Positions 6,761 to 15,498 are shown, counted from the stretch's first letter. The stretch is 64,000 bases of DNA from Parasphingopyxis marina (GCF_014237875.1 NZ_JACJVJ010000001.1:1104501-1168500), one strand, 5' to 3'. Made by a program: numbers and translations. The notes: generated by a model from the letters alone, not told the origin.

Positions 6761-8928
6761 TGCGCTGGCTAGCCCTCTTTATTGCTTTCGCACTTGCCGC
6801 CTGTTCCTCCCAGCCTGAAGTCGGCGCCGGGGCGGATTGGCCGTTGTCCGGCGGCGATGTCGGCGGCACCCACCATTCACGGCTGACCCAGATCGACCGG
6901 TCGAACGTCGATCGGATCGGCCTCGCCTGGGAGTATGACGTCGGCACCAATCGCGGCCTCGAAGCGACGCCCATCGTCATCGACGGCGTCATGTATACGA
7001 GCGGCGTCGCGGGCCGCGCCTATGCGCTGAACGCCGCGACGGGCGCGGAAATCTGGGCGTTCACGCCGGACGTGGACATGCAGGTTAACCGCACCGTGTG
7101 CTGCGACATGGTGAACCGGGGCGTCGCCGTGCACGACGGCAAGGTGTTCGTGGGCGCGCTCGACGGGGTGCTTTACGCGCTCGACGCGGCGACCGGCGCC
7201 ATCGTCTGGCATGCCGATACCAAGGACGGCTCGGGGCGCGGCATCAACATCACCGGCGCGCCCGAAGTGGCCGGGGATGTCGTAATCATCGGCAATGGCG
7301 GCGCGGAATATGACGTGCGCGGCTATGTCACGGCCTATGATGTCGAGAGCGGCGAAGAGCGCTGGCGCTTCTATACGGTGCCGCGCGATCCCGATCTCGG
7401 CCCGCAGGATCATCCCGATCTAGAAGCGGCGGTCGGGACATGGGACCCGGAAAGCCGCTGGGATATCGGCGGCGGCGGCACGCCCTGGGACGCGATCCAT
7501 TACGATCCCGAATTCGATGCGGTCTATGTCGGCACCGGCAATGGCGGGCCCTATCACCGCGCGCTGCGTTCGCCAGCGGGCGGCGACAATCTCTATCTCT
7601 CGTCCATCGTCGCCCTCGATCCCGAAACCGGACGCGTCAAATGGTATTATCAGGAAACGCCCGGCGACAGCTGGGACTATACGGCGACCCAGCCGATGGT
7701 GCTGGCCGAACTGGAGATCGAGGGCGAGCTGACGCCCGTCATCCTCCACGCCCCGAAAAACGGGTTCCTCTATGTGATCGACCGGCGCGACGGATCGCTG
7801 CTCGCCGCCAACCCCATCGTCTATACCAATTGGGCCGACAGCATCGACCTCGAGACCGGGCGTCCAAACTTCACGCCTGAAGCCGCCGATTATTCGCAAG
7901 GGCCGCGGATCGTCTATCCGGCGAGCCCCGGCGCGCGCAACTGGCACCCGATCTCCTTCGATCCGGAAACCGGGCTGCTCTACGGCGCGGTGCTCGACAT
8001 GGCGAACCTCTACATGCTGCCGCCGGAGCCAGATCCGTTCCGCGGTCGGGCGCTCAACAGCCAGGCGGGGCTGATCTTCGGCCCCGATATCGCGGGGATA
8101 TTGCCGACCTTGCCGCCGCCCTTTCAGGAAGCGATTGCAGCGCTCCCGGCATTCGAGCGCGTGCAGCAGGAGGGCAGCGTGTCCGAACTGCGCGCCATCG
8201 ATCCGCTGACCGGCGAGACGCGCTGGGCGCACCGCAATCTCAACTGGCAGGACAGGGCAGGGGCGCTGACCACTGCGAGCGGGCTCGTCTTCTACGGATC
8301 GATCGACGGCAATCTGCGCATTTTCGACCGCGACACGGGAGAGCTACTGCGCACCATCGAAACCGGCACCGCGATCATCGCCGCGCCGATGAGCTACGAG
8401 GTCGACGGCGTTCAATATGTCGCGGTGATGGCGGCATGGGGCGGGGGCGGCTATCCGTTCGTGCCGCATGGCAGCGCGCCCTATCGCTACGGCAATCAGG
8501 GGCGGATACTGGTTTTCCGGCTTGATGGCGCCGAGGTGCCGATCCCCGAGGAACTGCCCGAGATCGAGCCCGCGCCCGAACCGCCTGTCCAGTTCGCCGA
8601 TGCAACGCCCGCGATGATCGCGCGGGGCCAGACGGTGTTCTTCCAGAATTGCGGCATCTGCCATTCGAACCAGCCGCGCTCGATCACCCCGGACCTGAGG
8701 CGCATGCAGCCGGGCACGCACGAGGCGTTCGACCGGATCGTGCTGGAAGGTCTGCTGGTGCCCAACGGCATGCCGCGCTGGGACGACATCCTCTCGCCCG
8801 CAGACGTCCATGCCATCCATGCCTGGCTGATCGCTTCGCAGGCGGAGACGCGGCGGCGCGAACTGGCGCTGCAGCGCGCGGGCGAACCTCTCGACGCGCC
8901 GTCGAGCACAATCCTGTCCAACTATTGA
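6760..8928 (+). CDS. PQQ-dependent quinohemoprotein alcohol dehydrogenase with C-terminal cytochrome c
   Basis: The 722-residue protein is an 8-bladed PQQ propeller fused to cytochrome c. It starts with a lipoprotein signal ending in LAAC, so it is probably anchored in the periplasm. The vicinal disulfide pair C114-C115, typical next to PQQ, the VGTGNG segment supplying a calcium-ligand Asn, and the base Asp in PGDSWDYTATQ are present. The heme site CGICH is at 631-635. It oxidises primary or secondary alcohols and passes electrons to a cytochrome; aromatic alcohols are plausible from context. The ATG at 6760 overlaps the SDR stop by one base; a GTG at 6757 is an alternative. No PQQ synthesis genes are in the window. 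Confidence 0.93.
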   Translation: MRWLALFIAFALAACSSQPEVGAGADWPLSGGDVGGTHHSRLTQIDRSNVDRIGLAWEYDVGTNRGLEATPIVIDGVMYTSGVAGRAYALNAATGAEIWAFTPDVDMQVNRTVCCDMVNRGVAVHDGKVFVGALDGVLYALDAATGAIVWHADTKDGSGRGINITGAPEVAGDVVIIGNGGAEYDVRGYVTAYDVESGEERWRFYTVPRDPDLGPQDHPDLEAAVGTWDPESRWDIGGGGTPWDAIHYDPEFDAVYVGTGNGGPYHRALRSPAGGDNLYLSSIVALDPETGRVKWYYQETPGDSWDYTATQPMVLAELEIEGELTPVILHAPKNGFLYVIDRRDGSLLAANPIVYTNWADSIDLETGRPNFTPEAADYSQGPRIVYPASPGARNWHPISFDPETGLLYGAVLDMANLYMLPPEPDPFRGRALNSQAGLIFGPDIAGILPTLPPPFQEAIAALPAFERVQQEGSVSELRAIDPLTGETRWAHRNLNWQDRAGALTTASGLVFYGSIDGNLRIFDRDTGELLRTIETGTAIIAAPMSYEVDGVQYVAVMAAWGGGGYPFVPHGSAPYRYGNQGRILVFRLDGAEVPIPEELPEIEPAPEPPVQFADATPAMIARGQTVFFQNCGICHSNQPRSITPDLRRMQPGTHEAFDRIVLEGLLVPNGMPRWDDILSPADVHAIHAWLIASQAETRRRELALQRAGEPLDAPSSTILSNY

Positions 8929-8931
8929 GGC

Positions 8932-10416
8932 TTAGGCGTAACCCGCCGGAACGCCGTCGAGCAGCACCGTCTTCGTTTCCAGATAGCTCATCAGCCCGTC
9001 GGGCCCGCCCTCGCGGCCGATGCCCGATTGCTTGAAGCCGCCGAAGGGCAGGTTGAAATCCGCCTTCATGCCGTTCTGGGCGACGCCGCCCGCCCGCACC
9101 CGCTTGGCGACGTCGAAGGCCGCGCTTGCATCATGGGTCAGCACCGATCCGTTGAGGCCGTAATTGGTCTCGTTGGCGATGCGGATCGCGTCTTCGGTGT
9201 CCTCGCAGGGGATCAGGCTCAGCACCGGCCCGAAGATTTCCTCCTGCGCGATCACCGAGCCATTATCGACATTGGCGAACAGGGTCGGTTCCATGAAATA
9301 GCCGCGGTTGAGATCGGCCGGGCGGGCGCCGCCGCAGACGAGATCGGCGCTTGCCTTGCCTTTTTCGATATAGTCCTCGACGCGGTGGAGCTGCCTTTCC
9401 ATGGCGAGCGGACCCATCCGGGTTTCCGGATCGCCCGAATGGCCGATTTTCACCTTGGCCATTTCCCCGGCGATCGCCTCGGCGAGTTCGTCGTGCCGCG
9501 CCTTGGGGACGATCGCGCGGCTGAGCATCGCGCAAACCTGCCCCGACAGCACGGTGATCGTGCCGGTGAGCAGCTTCGCCGCTTCCTCGGTGCCGAAATC
9601 GTCGAGTATGACGGCGGCGGACTTGCCGCCGAGCTCCAGCGTGCAGCGCGCGATCCGCTCGCCGCACACGCTGGCGATCCGCTTGCCCGCCAGGGTCGAT
9701 CCGGTGAAGCTGACCTTGTCGACGCCGGGATTGCAGACGAGATGGTCGGAGGCCTCGCGGTGCGCGCAGACCATGTTGATGACGCCGGGCGGGATGCCGA
9801 TCTCGTCGGCCACCTCGGCGATGATATAGGTTTCGAGAGGGGTTTCGGGCGAGGGCTTCATCACCACCGTGCAGCCCGCCAGCAGCGCCGGGGCGATCTT
9901 GCCGGTCATGATGCCATAGGGGGAGTTCCACGGCGCGATCGCGGCGACGACGCCGACCGGTTCCCGCCGGATCACCGCGAAGGCGGCCAGTTCGGTCTGC
10001 GCGCGTTTTTCGAATTCGAACTTTTCAGCCAGCGCCACGGCGTGATCGAGATTGGCCGTGCCGTTGCCGACGAGGATCGGCGCGAAACCGGCAAGGCCGC
10101 CGATCTGCGCGGTCCAGGCTTTCGCCATTTCCGGCTCGCGCTTGCGCAGCCCTTCGGCGAGCCGGTTCAGATAGTCGGCGCGCTTTGCCGGCGCGAGATG
10201 CGGCCATTCGCTCGTGGCGAAGGCTTTGCGGGCCGCGGCGACGGCGGCGTCCATGTCCGCCTCGCTGCCCTCGGCGACGCGCGCGACGACTTCCTCGCTG
10301 TCCGGCGACACGATCTCTATCGCGCCGCTCTTGGCGGGCGCGACCCATTGGCCGTCGATATAGATTTTATCGGGATGGGCGATGCTGACGCCCTCGGGAA
10401 GAATCCAGTCGGTCAT
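8932..10416 (-). CDS. Aldehyde dehydrogenase family protein
   Basis: The 494-residue enzyme is an NAD(P)-dependent aldehyde dehydrogenase. The catalytic residues are visible: N164 (PWNSPYG), E261 (LELGGKS) and the nucleophile C295 (SGQVCAML), with the FTGS cofactor loop at 237-240. It would convert the aromatic aldehyde released by the oxygenases, for example vanillin or a cinnamaldehyde, to the acid; this substrate is inferred. GAGAGGATAA precedes the start. It is the last gene of a minus-strand unit SnoaL-like - MarR - ALDH and converges with the PQQ dehydrogenase 3 bp away. Confidence 0.94.
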   Translation of the reverse strand: MTDWILPEGVSIAHPDKIYIDGQWVAPAKSGAIEIVSPDSEEVVARVAEGSEADMDAAVAAARKAFATSEWPHLAPAKRADYLNRLAEGLRKREPEMAKAWTAQIGGLAGFAPILVGNGTANLDHAVALAEKFEFEKRAQTELAAFAVIRREPVGVVAAIAPWNSPYGIMTGKIAPALLAGCTVVMKPSPETPLETYIIAEVADEIGIPPGVINMVCAHREASDHLVCNPGVDKVSFTGSTLAGKRIASVCGERIARCTLELGGKSAAVILDDFGTEEAAKLLTGTITVLSGQVCAMLSRAIVPKARHDELAEAIAGEMAKVKIGHSGDPETRMGPLAMERQLHRVEDYIEKGKASADLVCGGARPADLNRGYFMEPTLFANVDNGSVIAQEEIFGPVLSLIPCEDTEDAIRIANETNYGLNGSVLTHDASAAFDVAKRVRAGGVAQNGMKADFNLPFGGFKQSGIGREGGPDGLMSYLETKTVLLDGVPAGYA

Positions 10417-10453
10417 GCGCTTATCCTCTCGGTTTTCGGTCCTGCTCCGCCGG

Positions 10454-10939
10454 TTATTTGACCTGCCACTGGGCGATCCGGTCGGTGATCTTCTGCGTCG
10501 TCGCGCGAAACCGCCGCCGTTCCGCGTCGGTCAGGTCGCTGAACAGCGTTTCGGCGATATCGGCGAATTCGGGGATCATCGCGCGATAGGCGTCGATCCC
10601 TGCATCGGCGATCGCATAGGGTTTGCGGCGGCGATTGTCGGCATCCTCGACTTCCTCGATCCAGCCGCGCTTTTCCAGCGCCGTGAGCGCGCGGCTGGCA
10701 TTCATCGGCTGCATGCCGATGGCCCGCGACAGTTCATGCCCGGCCAGTTCGCCTTCGCCGCCCAGGCTCATCAGCGCGCGCATCTCGTTGAGCGTAAGGC
10801 CCTCGGGATCGGCAAGCCCTTCCTTCATGGGGCGATTGATGACCGACGCGAGCTTCAGGATCGCGACCAGCAGGTCGATATCGTCGCTGCTGCCGTCGGC
10901 GAACAGCCGATCCTTCAACGTGTCGGGTTGGTCCGTCAT
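10454..10939 (-). CDS. MarR family transcriptional regulator
   Basis: This 161-residue protein has the MarR winged helix: LTLNEMRALMSLG, then the helix-turn-helix LSRAIGMQPMNASRALTALEKRGWI at about 68-92 and the basic wing DADNRRRKPYAI. Flanking helices form the dimer. The family typically binds phenolic acids or their CoA esters and releases its operator. It sits between a SnoaL-like gene (5 bp away) and the aldehyde dehydrogenase gene, in the same operon. It is a candidate for the factor that reads the TAACAATYGTTA motif, because MarR boxes are often AT-rich palindromes of this size, but the TetR or a regulator outside the window is equally possible. Confidence 0.9.
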   Translation of the reverse strand: MTDQPDTLKDRLFADGSSDDIDLLVAILKLASVINRPMKEGLADPEGLTLNEMRALMSLGGEGELAGHELSRAIGMQPMNASRALTALEKRGWIEEVEDADNRRRKPYAIADAGIDAYRAMIPEFADIAETLFSDLTDAERRRFRATTQKITDRIAQWQVK

Positions 10940-10944
10940 CGCGC

Positions 10945-11658
10945 CTATTTTCCCTCGTTGCCCGTCCAGGGCTCGCCGGTCACCGGGTGCGGATAATGGA
11001 ACGGCACGACCCGGGTGTGCGGCCAGAAAGTCGGCGTATAGTCGAAAAGTTCGTCGGGACCGAACGGATCTTCGGGATAGGTCTTTTCGATAGGCGGCAG
11101 ATGCACGGAGTCATGCGCCCAGCCCTTGTCGTAATCGGCCTGCCACAGCATGTTGTAGTTGAGTTCCTTGATCTTCCAGACGCCGCCTTCCTTCACGTAG
11201 ACATTCTCGTGGATGCCGCCTTCCCAGCACTGGTCGGGCATCGGACGGACCGGCTTTTCCTTGGTGTCGTGCGATCCCGCCTGCATGATGCAGCGGAAAC
11301 GGCCGCGCGCGGTCTTCCCGTCCTCGGAAATATCGACAATGTCCTGCGAGATGAAGTGATCGAGGAGGAAGCCGTAAATAGGTCCATTATGGGTCCTGTC
11401 GCCGATGAACATGTCGCGGAACCATTGTTGGTAGACCCGGCTCACGCTCTCGCGGCCGCGGTAGATACCGTTCAGGAAATAGACGATGCCGTCGTCGGCG
11501 AAGAGATCGACCGCCTCGTCATACAGCATCATGTCGATATAATAGCCATATTTGAAATGCAGCGTGCGGACGTCGTGGATGTCCTTCAGCCGGGTCACAT
11601 CCTTGCGGAGCGCCTGCATTTCGGCCCGCAATTCCTCGATCGCCCGGTCGTCGCTCAT
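10945..11658 (-). CDS. SnoaL-like domain protein
   Basis: The 237-residue protein opens with a heptad-like helix (IEELRAEMQALRKDVTRLKD) followed by a SnoaL-like domain: YYIDMMLYDEAVDLFADDG at about 39-57, then IYRGRESVSRVYQQWF and late strands with WKIKELNYNMLW. Such proteins are frequent in aromatic and steroid degradation clusters and may act as dehydratases or isomerases, but no catalytic set is certain here. GGGAGGACGAGG precedes the ATG. It is the first gene of the SnoaL-like - MarR - ALDH unit, with an operator about 45 bp upstream. Confidence 0.85.
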   Translation of the reverse strand: MSDDRAIEELRAEMQALRKDVTRLKDIHDVRTLHFKYGYYIDMMLYDEAVDLFADDGIVYFLNGIYRGRESVSRVYQQWFRDMFIGDRTHNGPIYGFLLDHFISQDIVDISEDGKTARGRFRCIMQAGSHDTKEKPVRPMPDQCWEGGIHENVYVKEGGVWKIKELNYNMLWQADYDKGWAHDSVHLPPIEKTYPEDPFGPDELFDYTPTFWPHTRVVPFHYPHPVTGEPWTGNEGK

Positions 11659-11702
11659 CCTCGTCCTCCCTCACAATTGCTGCCGCCCGTTCCGGGGCGA
11701 TC

Positions 11703-11714
11703 ATAACAATCGTG
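11703..11714. promoter_or_regulatory. Operator-like palindrome (site 4)
   Basis: TAACAATCGTGA matches the TAACAATYGTTA motif except at one position and lies upstream of the SnoaL-like gene at 11658. A weaker relative, TCACAATTGC, lies at 11671-11680. Confidence 0.5.
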
Positions 11715-11770
11715 AGGGTTAGTCGCTGATCCTTTTTGCGGCAAGGCGGAAAGGGCGGTTTCCGCTTCGC

Positions 11771-12094
11771 CTAGCGCAATGCGTCGATTTCCCGCGAAAG
11801 CGCGGTGTCGCGCTGGGCGATCAGGCGGTCGGCGTCCGACACATAGCGCCGCTCATAGCCGATATGGCGGGAGGAGGAGCGATGGGCGGCGCGGCGGTTG
11901 GCGCGGCCGCGCGCCATGATCCAGGCCGTTACGAGATAGACGGGGATCGTCCAGGCGGTGACGAAAAGGGTCAGCGCGATCGTCGCGATCCGCACCCAGA
12001 GCGCATTGACGCCCATCGTGTTGGCGACGGCCGAACAGACGCCGAGCAGCTTGCGATCCTGCCGCACCACCGCGTTTCTTTCTTGATAGCGCAT
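11771..12094 (-). CDS. pspC: PspC domain envelope-stress protein
   Basis: The 107-residue protein contains the PspC domain: RQDRKLLGVCSAVANTMGVN, then ALWVRIATIALTLFVTAWTIPVYLVTAWIM forming one long or two short membrane segments at about 33-62. A basic, soluble tail follows. PspC senses inner-membrane stress and recruits PspA. The start has GGAAGGGAGTAAGGAA. It follows pspA by 26 bp on the same strand, as in many alphaproteobacteria. The full enterobacterial pspB/pspF set is not visible here. Confidence 0.88.
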   Translation of the reverse strand: MRYQERNAVVRQDRKLLGVCSAVANTMGVNALWVRIATIALTLFVTAWTIPVYLVTAWIMARGRANRRAAHRSSSRHIGYERRYVSDADRLIAQRDTALSREIDALR

Positions 12095-12120
12095 TTCCTT
12101 ACTCCCTTCCTGTCTGGCCG

Positions 12121-12870
12121 TTACCGGGCCGTTGATTTTCGCATTTCGGCGAGTTCGGCCTCGATCCGCGCGTCGCGCACGGGATCGGCCTCGTCTTCCT
12201 CGGCGCGGCCGAGGGCAGCGGCTTCGGCATGGCCTTCGGCTTCGTCGACAACCCGTTCGAGCTGATCGAAGCGGGCGAATGCGTCGTGCATCGCGCCGCC
12301 GTTCAAAAGTTCGCGCAGGCGGATGCTGTTCTGCGCCGATTCCAGCCGCGTGCGGATCCGGTCGCGCTTCGAACAGGCTTCGCGCAATTTGTCTTCGAGC
12401 TTGGCGATATCGGCATGGTTGGCGCCCAGCGCCTTGCCGAGCACGGCGATCTCCTCGCCGATTTCGGCGGCGCGTTCTTCGGCCTTGGCCTTTTCGACCA
12501 GCGCCTGGCGGGCCAGGTCGTCGCGGTCCCGCGAGAGCGCGAGCTCCGCTTTTTCGCGCCAGTTGCCGGCGAGTGTTGCGAGCGCGTCGGCGGCGCCCTT
12601 CAATTCCTTCTGGTCGGCGATCGTCCGGGCCGTCGAGGCGCGGACATGGACCAGCGCTTCTTCCATTTCGCAGATGATCATCCGGATCATCTTTTCCGGG
12701 GTCTCGCTGTGATCCAGCATGTCGGTGAGATTGGCCGCGAGGATATCGCGCATCCGGGAGAACATACGGGTGGAGCGGCTGCTCAGCGCGCCCCGCCCGT
12801 AATCGGCCATCGGATATGCGGCCCCCGAGGCGGCCGCCCCGACGGGGCTAAGCTCAAGCGATGTCGCCAT
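12121..12870 (-). CDS. pspA: PspA/IM30 family membrane-stress protein
   Basis: The protein is almost entirely helical and charged, matching the ESCRT-III-like PspA/Vipp1 family: MFSRMRDILAANLTDMLDHS aligns with the usual PspA N-terminus, followed by long coiled coils rich in Glu, Lys and Ala. It binds stressed inner membrane and stabilises it. I placed the start at the ATG at 12870 (249 aa), preceded by GGGACAGG, which adds about 34 residues before the usual start. A start at 12768 (MFSRM) would match family length but has no ribosome site. The gene overlaps the end of the upstream small secreted protein by 17 bp, so the two are translationally coupled. Confidence 0.88.
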   Translation of the reverse strand: MATSLELSPVGAAASGAAYPMADYGRGALSSRSTRMFSRMRDILAANLTDMLDHSETPEKMIRMIICEMEEALVHVRASTARTIADQKELKGAADALATLAGNWREKAELALSRDRDDLARQALVEKAKAEERAAEIGEEIAVLGKALGANHADIAKLEDKLREACSKRDRIRTRLESAQNSIRLRELLNGGAMHDAFARFDQLERVVDEAEGHAEAAALGRAEEDEADPVRDARIEAELAEMRKSTAR

Positions 12871-13030
12871 GAGCCTGTCCCGCCGGAGTGGCATTGGCGG
12901 CGACCTGCATCGGTGCGCCGTTGGGGCCTGCCTGAACCGGGCCGATGGTGCCGAGCACGCACATGCTCGAAACCGCTGCTGCCGCCACGATGGCGAGCAC
13001 TCTTTGATGAAATCCCATTTCGTTGTTCAT
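12854..13030 (-). CDS. Small secreted or membrane-anchored protein of the psp operon
   Basis: The 58-residue product starts with MNNEMGFHQRVLAIVAAAAV, a signal-peptide-like hydrophobic segment, and ends in a short Gly/Pro/Ala-rich tail (GPNGAPMQVAANATPAG). CAGGAGACCGAAA precedes the ATG at 13030, which is better than the longer in-frame start at 13093. Its stop lies inside the pspA start region, so it is cotranscribed with pspA and pspC. I do not recognise the family. It may be a periplasmic or inner-membrane partner of the stress system, but this rests on position only. Confidence 0.6.
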   Translation of the reverse strand: MNNEMGFHQRVLAIVAAAAVSSMCVLGTIGPVQAGPNGAPMQVAANATPAGQAHGDIA

Positions 13031-13261
13031 TTTCGGTCTCCTGAACCTTGGCTGTTTCCTGTTGCGTCCCGGCTTTACCGGTGACGCCCTCATATAAGCA
13101 GGGAGCGTGCCAGTTTTTGAAAATGGCGAAAATGCGCGGTTTTCGGAAAATCAGCGTGTCGACACATTCAAGCTGCGGCCGATGAAGTAGGAAAATATGC
13201 CAATATTTGGCGTCTGATTCGCGCGATCAGCGAAATATGGGTTTCTCGCCTTGAATTTGAT

Positions 13262-13290
13262 TTAGATCAAACTAAATTAGGTTTATCTAA
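13262..13290. promoter_or_regulatory. Operator of the BigR-type regulator
   Basis: An AT-rich dyad lies 18 bp before the regulator start: outer arms TTAGAT (13262-13267) and ATCTAA (13285-13290), inner arms AAAC (13269-13272) and GTTT (13281-13284). BigR/SqrR regulators bind AT-rich palindromes overlapping their promoter, so autorepression relieved by persulfide is expected. Confidence 0.65.
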
Positions 13291-13307
13291 TGTAAGGAAG
13301 GCGAAGC

Positions 13308-13661
13308 ATGACGATTACCGATACCCTTTCCTTTGCCGCCATGGCCGAAAACGCTTCCAAGGCGGCATCGCTCCTGAAGGCGCTGTCGAACGAACACCGT
13401 CTGCTCGTGCTGTGCCATCTCGTGGCGGAAAGCGAATTGACGGCCGGCGAACTTGTCGTGCGGTCCGGGCTGAGCCAGTCCGCCTTGTCCCAGCATCTCG
13501 GCCGGCTGCGCGAGGAAGGGCTCATCGATTTTCGTCGCGACGCGCAAAGGCTCCACTATCGGATCGCCGATCCGAACGCCGAGCGCGTCCTTGGCCTGCT
13601 TCACGACATCTATTGCCCGGACCTCGAGTCCGAAGGCGAACAGGAAAAGGTGATATCATGA
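13308..13661 (+). CDS. bigR: ArsR-type persulfide-sensing repressor, BigR/SqrR-like
   Basis: The 117-residue winged-helix protein has the ArsR fold: ALSNEHRLLVLCHLV, then SGLSQSALSQHLGRLREEGLI at about 53-73. Two cysteines, C36 and C103, are spaced almost as the redox pair of SqrR/BigR, which forms a tetrasulfide bridge with sulfane sulfur and leaves DNA. Metal-binding Cys motifs of classical ArsR are absent. AAGGAAGG precedes the ATG. It overlaps the persulfide dioxygenase gene by ATGA, and its dyad operator lies directly upstream, so it should repress this whole operon until sulfide is present. Confidence 0.9.
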   Translation: MTITDTLSFAAMAENASKAASLLKALSNEHRLLVLCHLVAESELTAGELVVRSGLSQSALSQHLGRLREEGLIDFRRDAQRLHYRIADPNAERVLGLLHDIYCPDLESEGEQEKVIS

Positions 13662-14587
13662 CCCACGATACCGCACTCCAATCCGCCGTCGATCTTGCCG
13701 CGAAAGCCGCGGCCGAGGAAAGCACGGCGCCGATCGTCCAGGGTTTCTTCGACGAGGAAACCTTCACGGCGAGCTATATCGTCCACGATCCCGCGACCGG
13801 CAAGGCCGCGATCGTCGATAGCGTGCTCGATTTCGACCAGCCCTCGGGCCGCACCTCGACCGGTTCGGCCGATGCGATCATCGCCTATGTGAAAGAGCTG
13901 GGGCTGAGCGTGCAATGGCTGCTCGAAACCCATGCCCATGCCGACCATCTTTCGGCGGCCCCCTATCTGCAGGAACATCTCGGCGGGACGCTCGCCATCG
14001 GGTCCGAGATCCTCACCGTGCAGAATGTGTTCGGGAAGGTGTTCAACGAAGGCACCGAGTTCGCGCGCGACGGATCGCAATTCGATCATCTCTTTTCCGA
14101 TGGCGACGGCTTCGCGCTTGGCGATATCCAGGCGGTCGCGCTCCACGTTCCCGGTCATACGCCGGCCGACATGGCCTATGTGATCGGCGATGCCATATTC
14201 GTCGGCGATACGATGTTCATGCCCGACTACGGCACCGCCCGGGCGGACTTTCCGGGCGGCGACGCGCGCCGGCTGTTCCAGTCTATCCGCCGGTTGATGC
14301 ATCTCCCCGACGAAAGCCGCGTCTTCCTGTGCCACGATTACAAGGCGCCGGGCCGCGACACTTTCGTCCATGAGACGACGATCGGCGCCGAGCGCACCGG
14401 CAATGTCCACGCCCATGACGGCGTGACCGAGGACGAATTTGTCGAGATGCGCACGCAGCGCGATGCGACGCTCGGCATGCCGCGCCTGATCCTGCCTTCG
14501 GTGCAGGTCAACATGCGGGGCGGGCATTTTCCCGAACCCGAAGAAAACGGCACGCGCTACCTGAAGCTGCCGTTGAATACGCTCTAG
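13658..14587 (+). CDS. blh: Persulfide dioxygenase-like metallo-beta-lactamase (Blh/ETHE1 type)
   Basis: The 309-residue protein has the metallo-beta-lactamase motif HAHADH (92-97), a later HVPGHTPAD histidine, the GDTMFMPDYGTARADFPGG segment typical of ETHE1/Blh, and a late CHDYK. These enzymes oxidise glutathione persulfide to sulfite with a single iron. There is no C-terminal rhodanese domain. The start is the ATG overlapping the regulator stop; an upstream in-frame extension into bigR is rejected. In the operon it would work with the YeeE-type transporters and SulP to detoxify sulfide. Confidence 0.92.
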   Translation: MTHDTALQSAVDLAAKAAAEESTAPIVQGFFDEETFTASYIVHDPATGKAAIVDSVLDFDQPSGRTSTGSADAIIAYVKELGLSVQWLLETHAHADHLSAAPYLQEHLGGTLAIGSEILTVQNVFGKVFNEGTEFARDGSQFDHLFSDGDGFALGDIQAVALHVPGHTPADMAYVIGDAIFVGDTMFMPDYGTARADFPGGDARRLFQSIRRLMHLPDESRVFLCHDYKAPGRDTFVHETTIGAERTGNVHAHDGVTEDEFVEMRTQRDATLGMPRLILPSVQVNMRGGHFPEPEENGTRYLKLPLNTL

Positions 14588-14594
14588 GACGCCC

Positions 14595-15026
14595 ATGATG
14601 GAAACCTTCCCCCCCATCGTGGCGCTCGCCGGCGGTGCGCTGATCGGGCTCGCAGCGGCAGTGATGCTGCTCGGCTCGGGGCGCATCGCCGGCGTCAGCG
14701 GACTGACCGGGCGCGCGACCGGCATCGGCGGCGCGCGCCCCGAACCCTTTGCCATCCTGTTTCTCGCCGGCTTGCTGATCGGCGCGCTGGCTGTCGCGCT
14801 GCTCACCGGCGGCGTGGTCCAGCGCTTCCCGCCGCATCTCGGCTATCTGATCGCCGGCGGCCTGATCGTCGGCGTCGGCACGCGGATGGGCAGCGGCTGC
14901 ACGAGCGGCCACGGCGTGTGCGGGGTTTCCCGCCTCTCGCGCCGCTCGATCGTCGCGACGCTGGTCTTCATGGCGTCGGGCATTGCGACCGTCGCGATCA
15001 TGAACGCGCTCGGATGGGGGTGGTGA
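14595..15026 (+). CDS. pmpA: YeeE/YedE (DUF395) sulfur-transport membrane protein, PmpA-like
   Basis: The 143-residue protein has four hydrophobic segments and the cysteine-bearing motif GSGCTSGHGVCG in the third quarter, which is the signature of YeeE/YedE half-transporters. Known members move thiosulfate or other sulfur species across the inner membrane. It starts 7 bp after the dioxygenase gene and overlaps the next gene by one base. With the following gene it forms the usual PmpA/PmpB pair. Confidence 0.85.
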   Translation: MMETFPPIVALAGGALIGLAAAVMLLGSGRIAGVSGLTGRATGIGGARPEPFAILFLAGLLIGALAVALLTGGVVQRFPPHLGYLIAGGLIVGVGTRMGSGCTSGHGVCGVSRLSRRSIVATLVFMASGIATVAIMNALGWGW

Positions 15027-15478
15027 TGCGGCATCCGACCATCGCCCTTGTTTCGGGAACCCTGTTCGGCGCCGGGCTCGCCCTGTCGGGCATGACCGAT
15101 CCGGCGCGGGTCCGCGGCTTTCTCGACCTGTTCGGGGCCTGGGATCCGACGCTCGCCTTCGTGATGGGCGGGGCGGTCGCGGTGATGGCCCTCGCCTGGC
15201 TCGTCCAGAAGCGGCTCGAGGTGCCGGTTGCCGGCGGCGGTTTCGCGCTTCCCGATACCCAGAAGCTTACCGGCAAGCTCGTCGCCGGTTCGGCCCTGTT
15301 CGGCATCGGCTGGGGCATCGCCGGGCTCTGCCCCGGGCCCGCCTTCGCCTCGCTCGCGCTGCAGCCCGCCCAGGCGGCGATATTCGTGCTGGCCATGCTG
15401 ACGGGAATGATCGCGCATCACTTTGTCACTGCGGCCAGGGTGCAGACTGCCACCAACGATCCGGGCAAATCGGCCTGA
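15026..15478 (+). CDS. pmpB: YeeE/YedE-type membrane protein, PmpB-like (DUF6691)
   Basis: The 150-residue protein has four membrane segments, the N-terminal LSGMTDPARVRGFLDLFGAW motif and GLCPGPA with one conserved cysteine near residue 112. It is the partner half of the preceding gene. The ATG overlaps the previous stop as TGATG; a longer in-frame version reading into pmpA is rejected. The pair is probably a sulfur-anion exporter or importer in the BigR operon. Confidence 0.85.
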   Translation: MRHPTIALVSGTLFGAGLALSGMTDPARVRGFLDLFGAWDPTLAFVMGGAVAVMALAWLVQKRLEVPVAGGGFALPDTQKLTGKLVAGSALFGIGWGIAGLCPGPAFASLALQPAQAAIFVLAMLTGMIAHHFVTAARVQTATNDPGKSA

Positions 15479-15498
15479 CGGCGGAAAGGGGCAGGGCC

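Noticed and set aside
13412-13657. Upstream in-frame extension of the persulfide dioxygenase into bigR
   Set aside because: It overlaps bigR in another frame, and the ATG at 13658 overlaps the bigR stop as ATGA, the usual coupled start.
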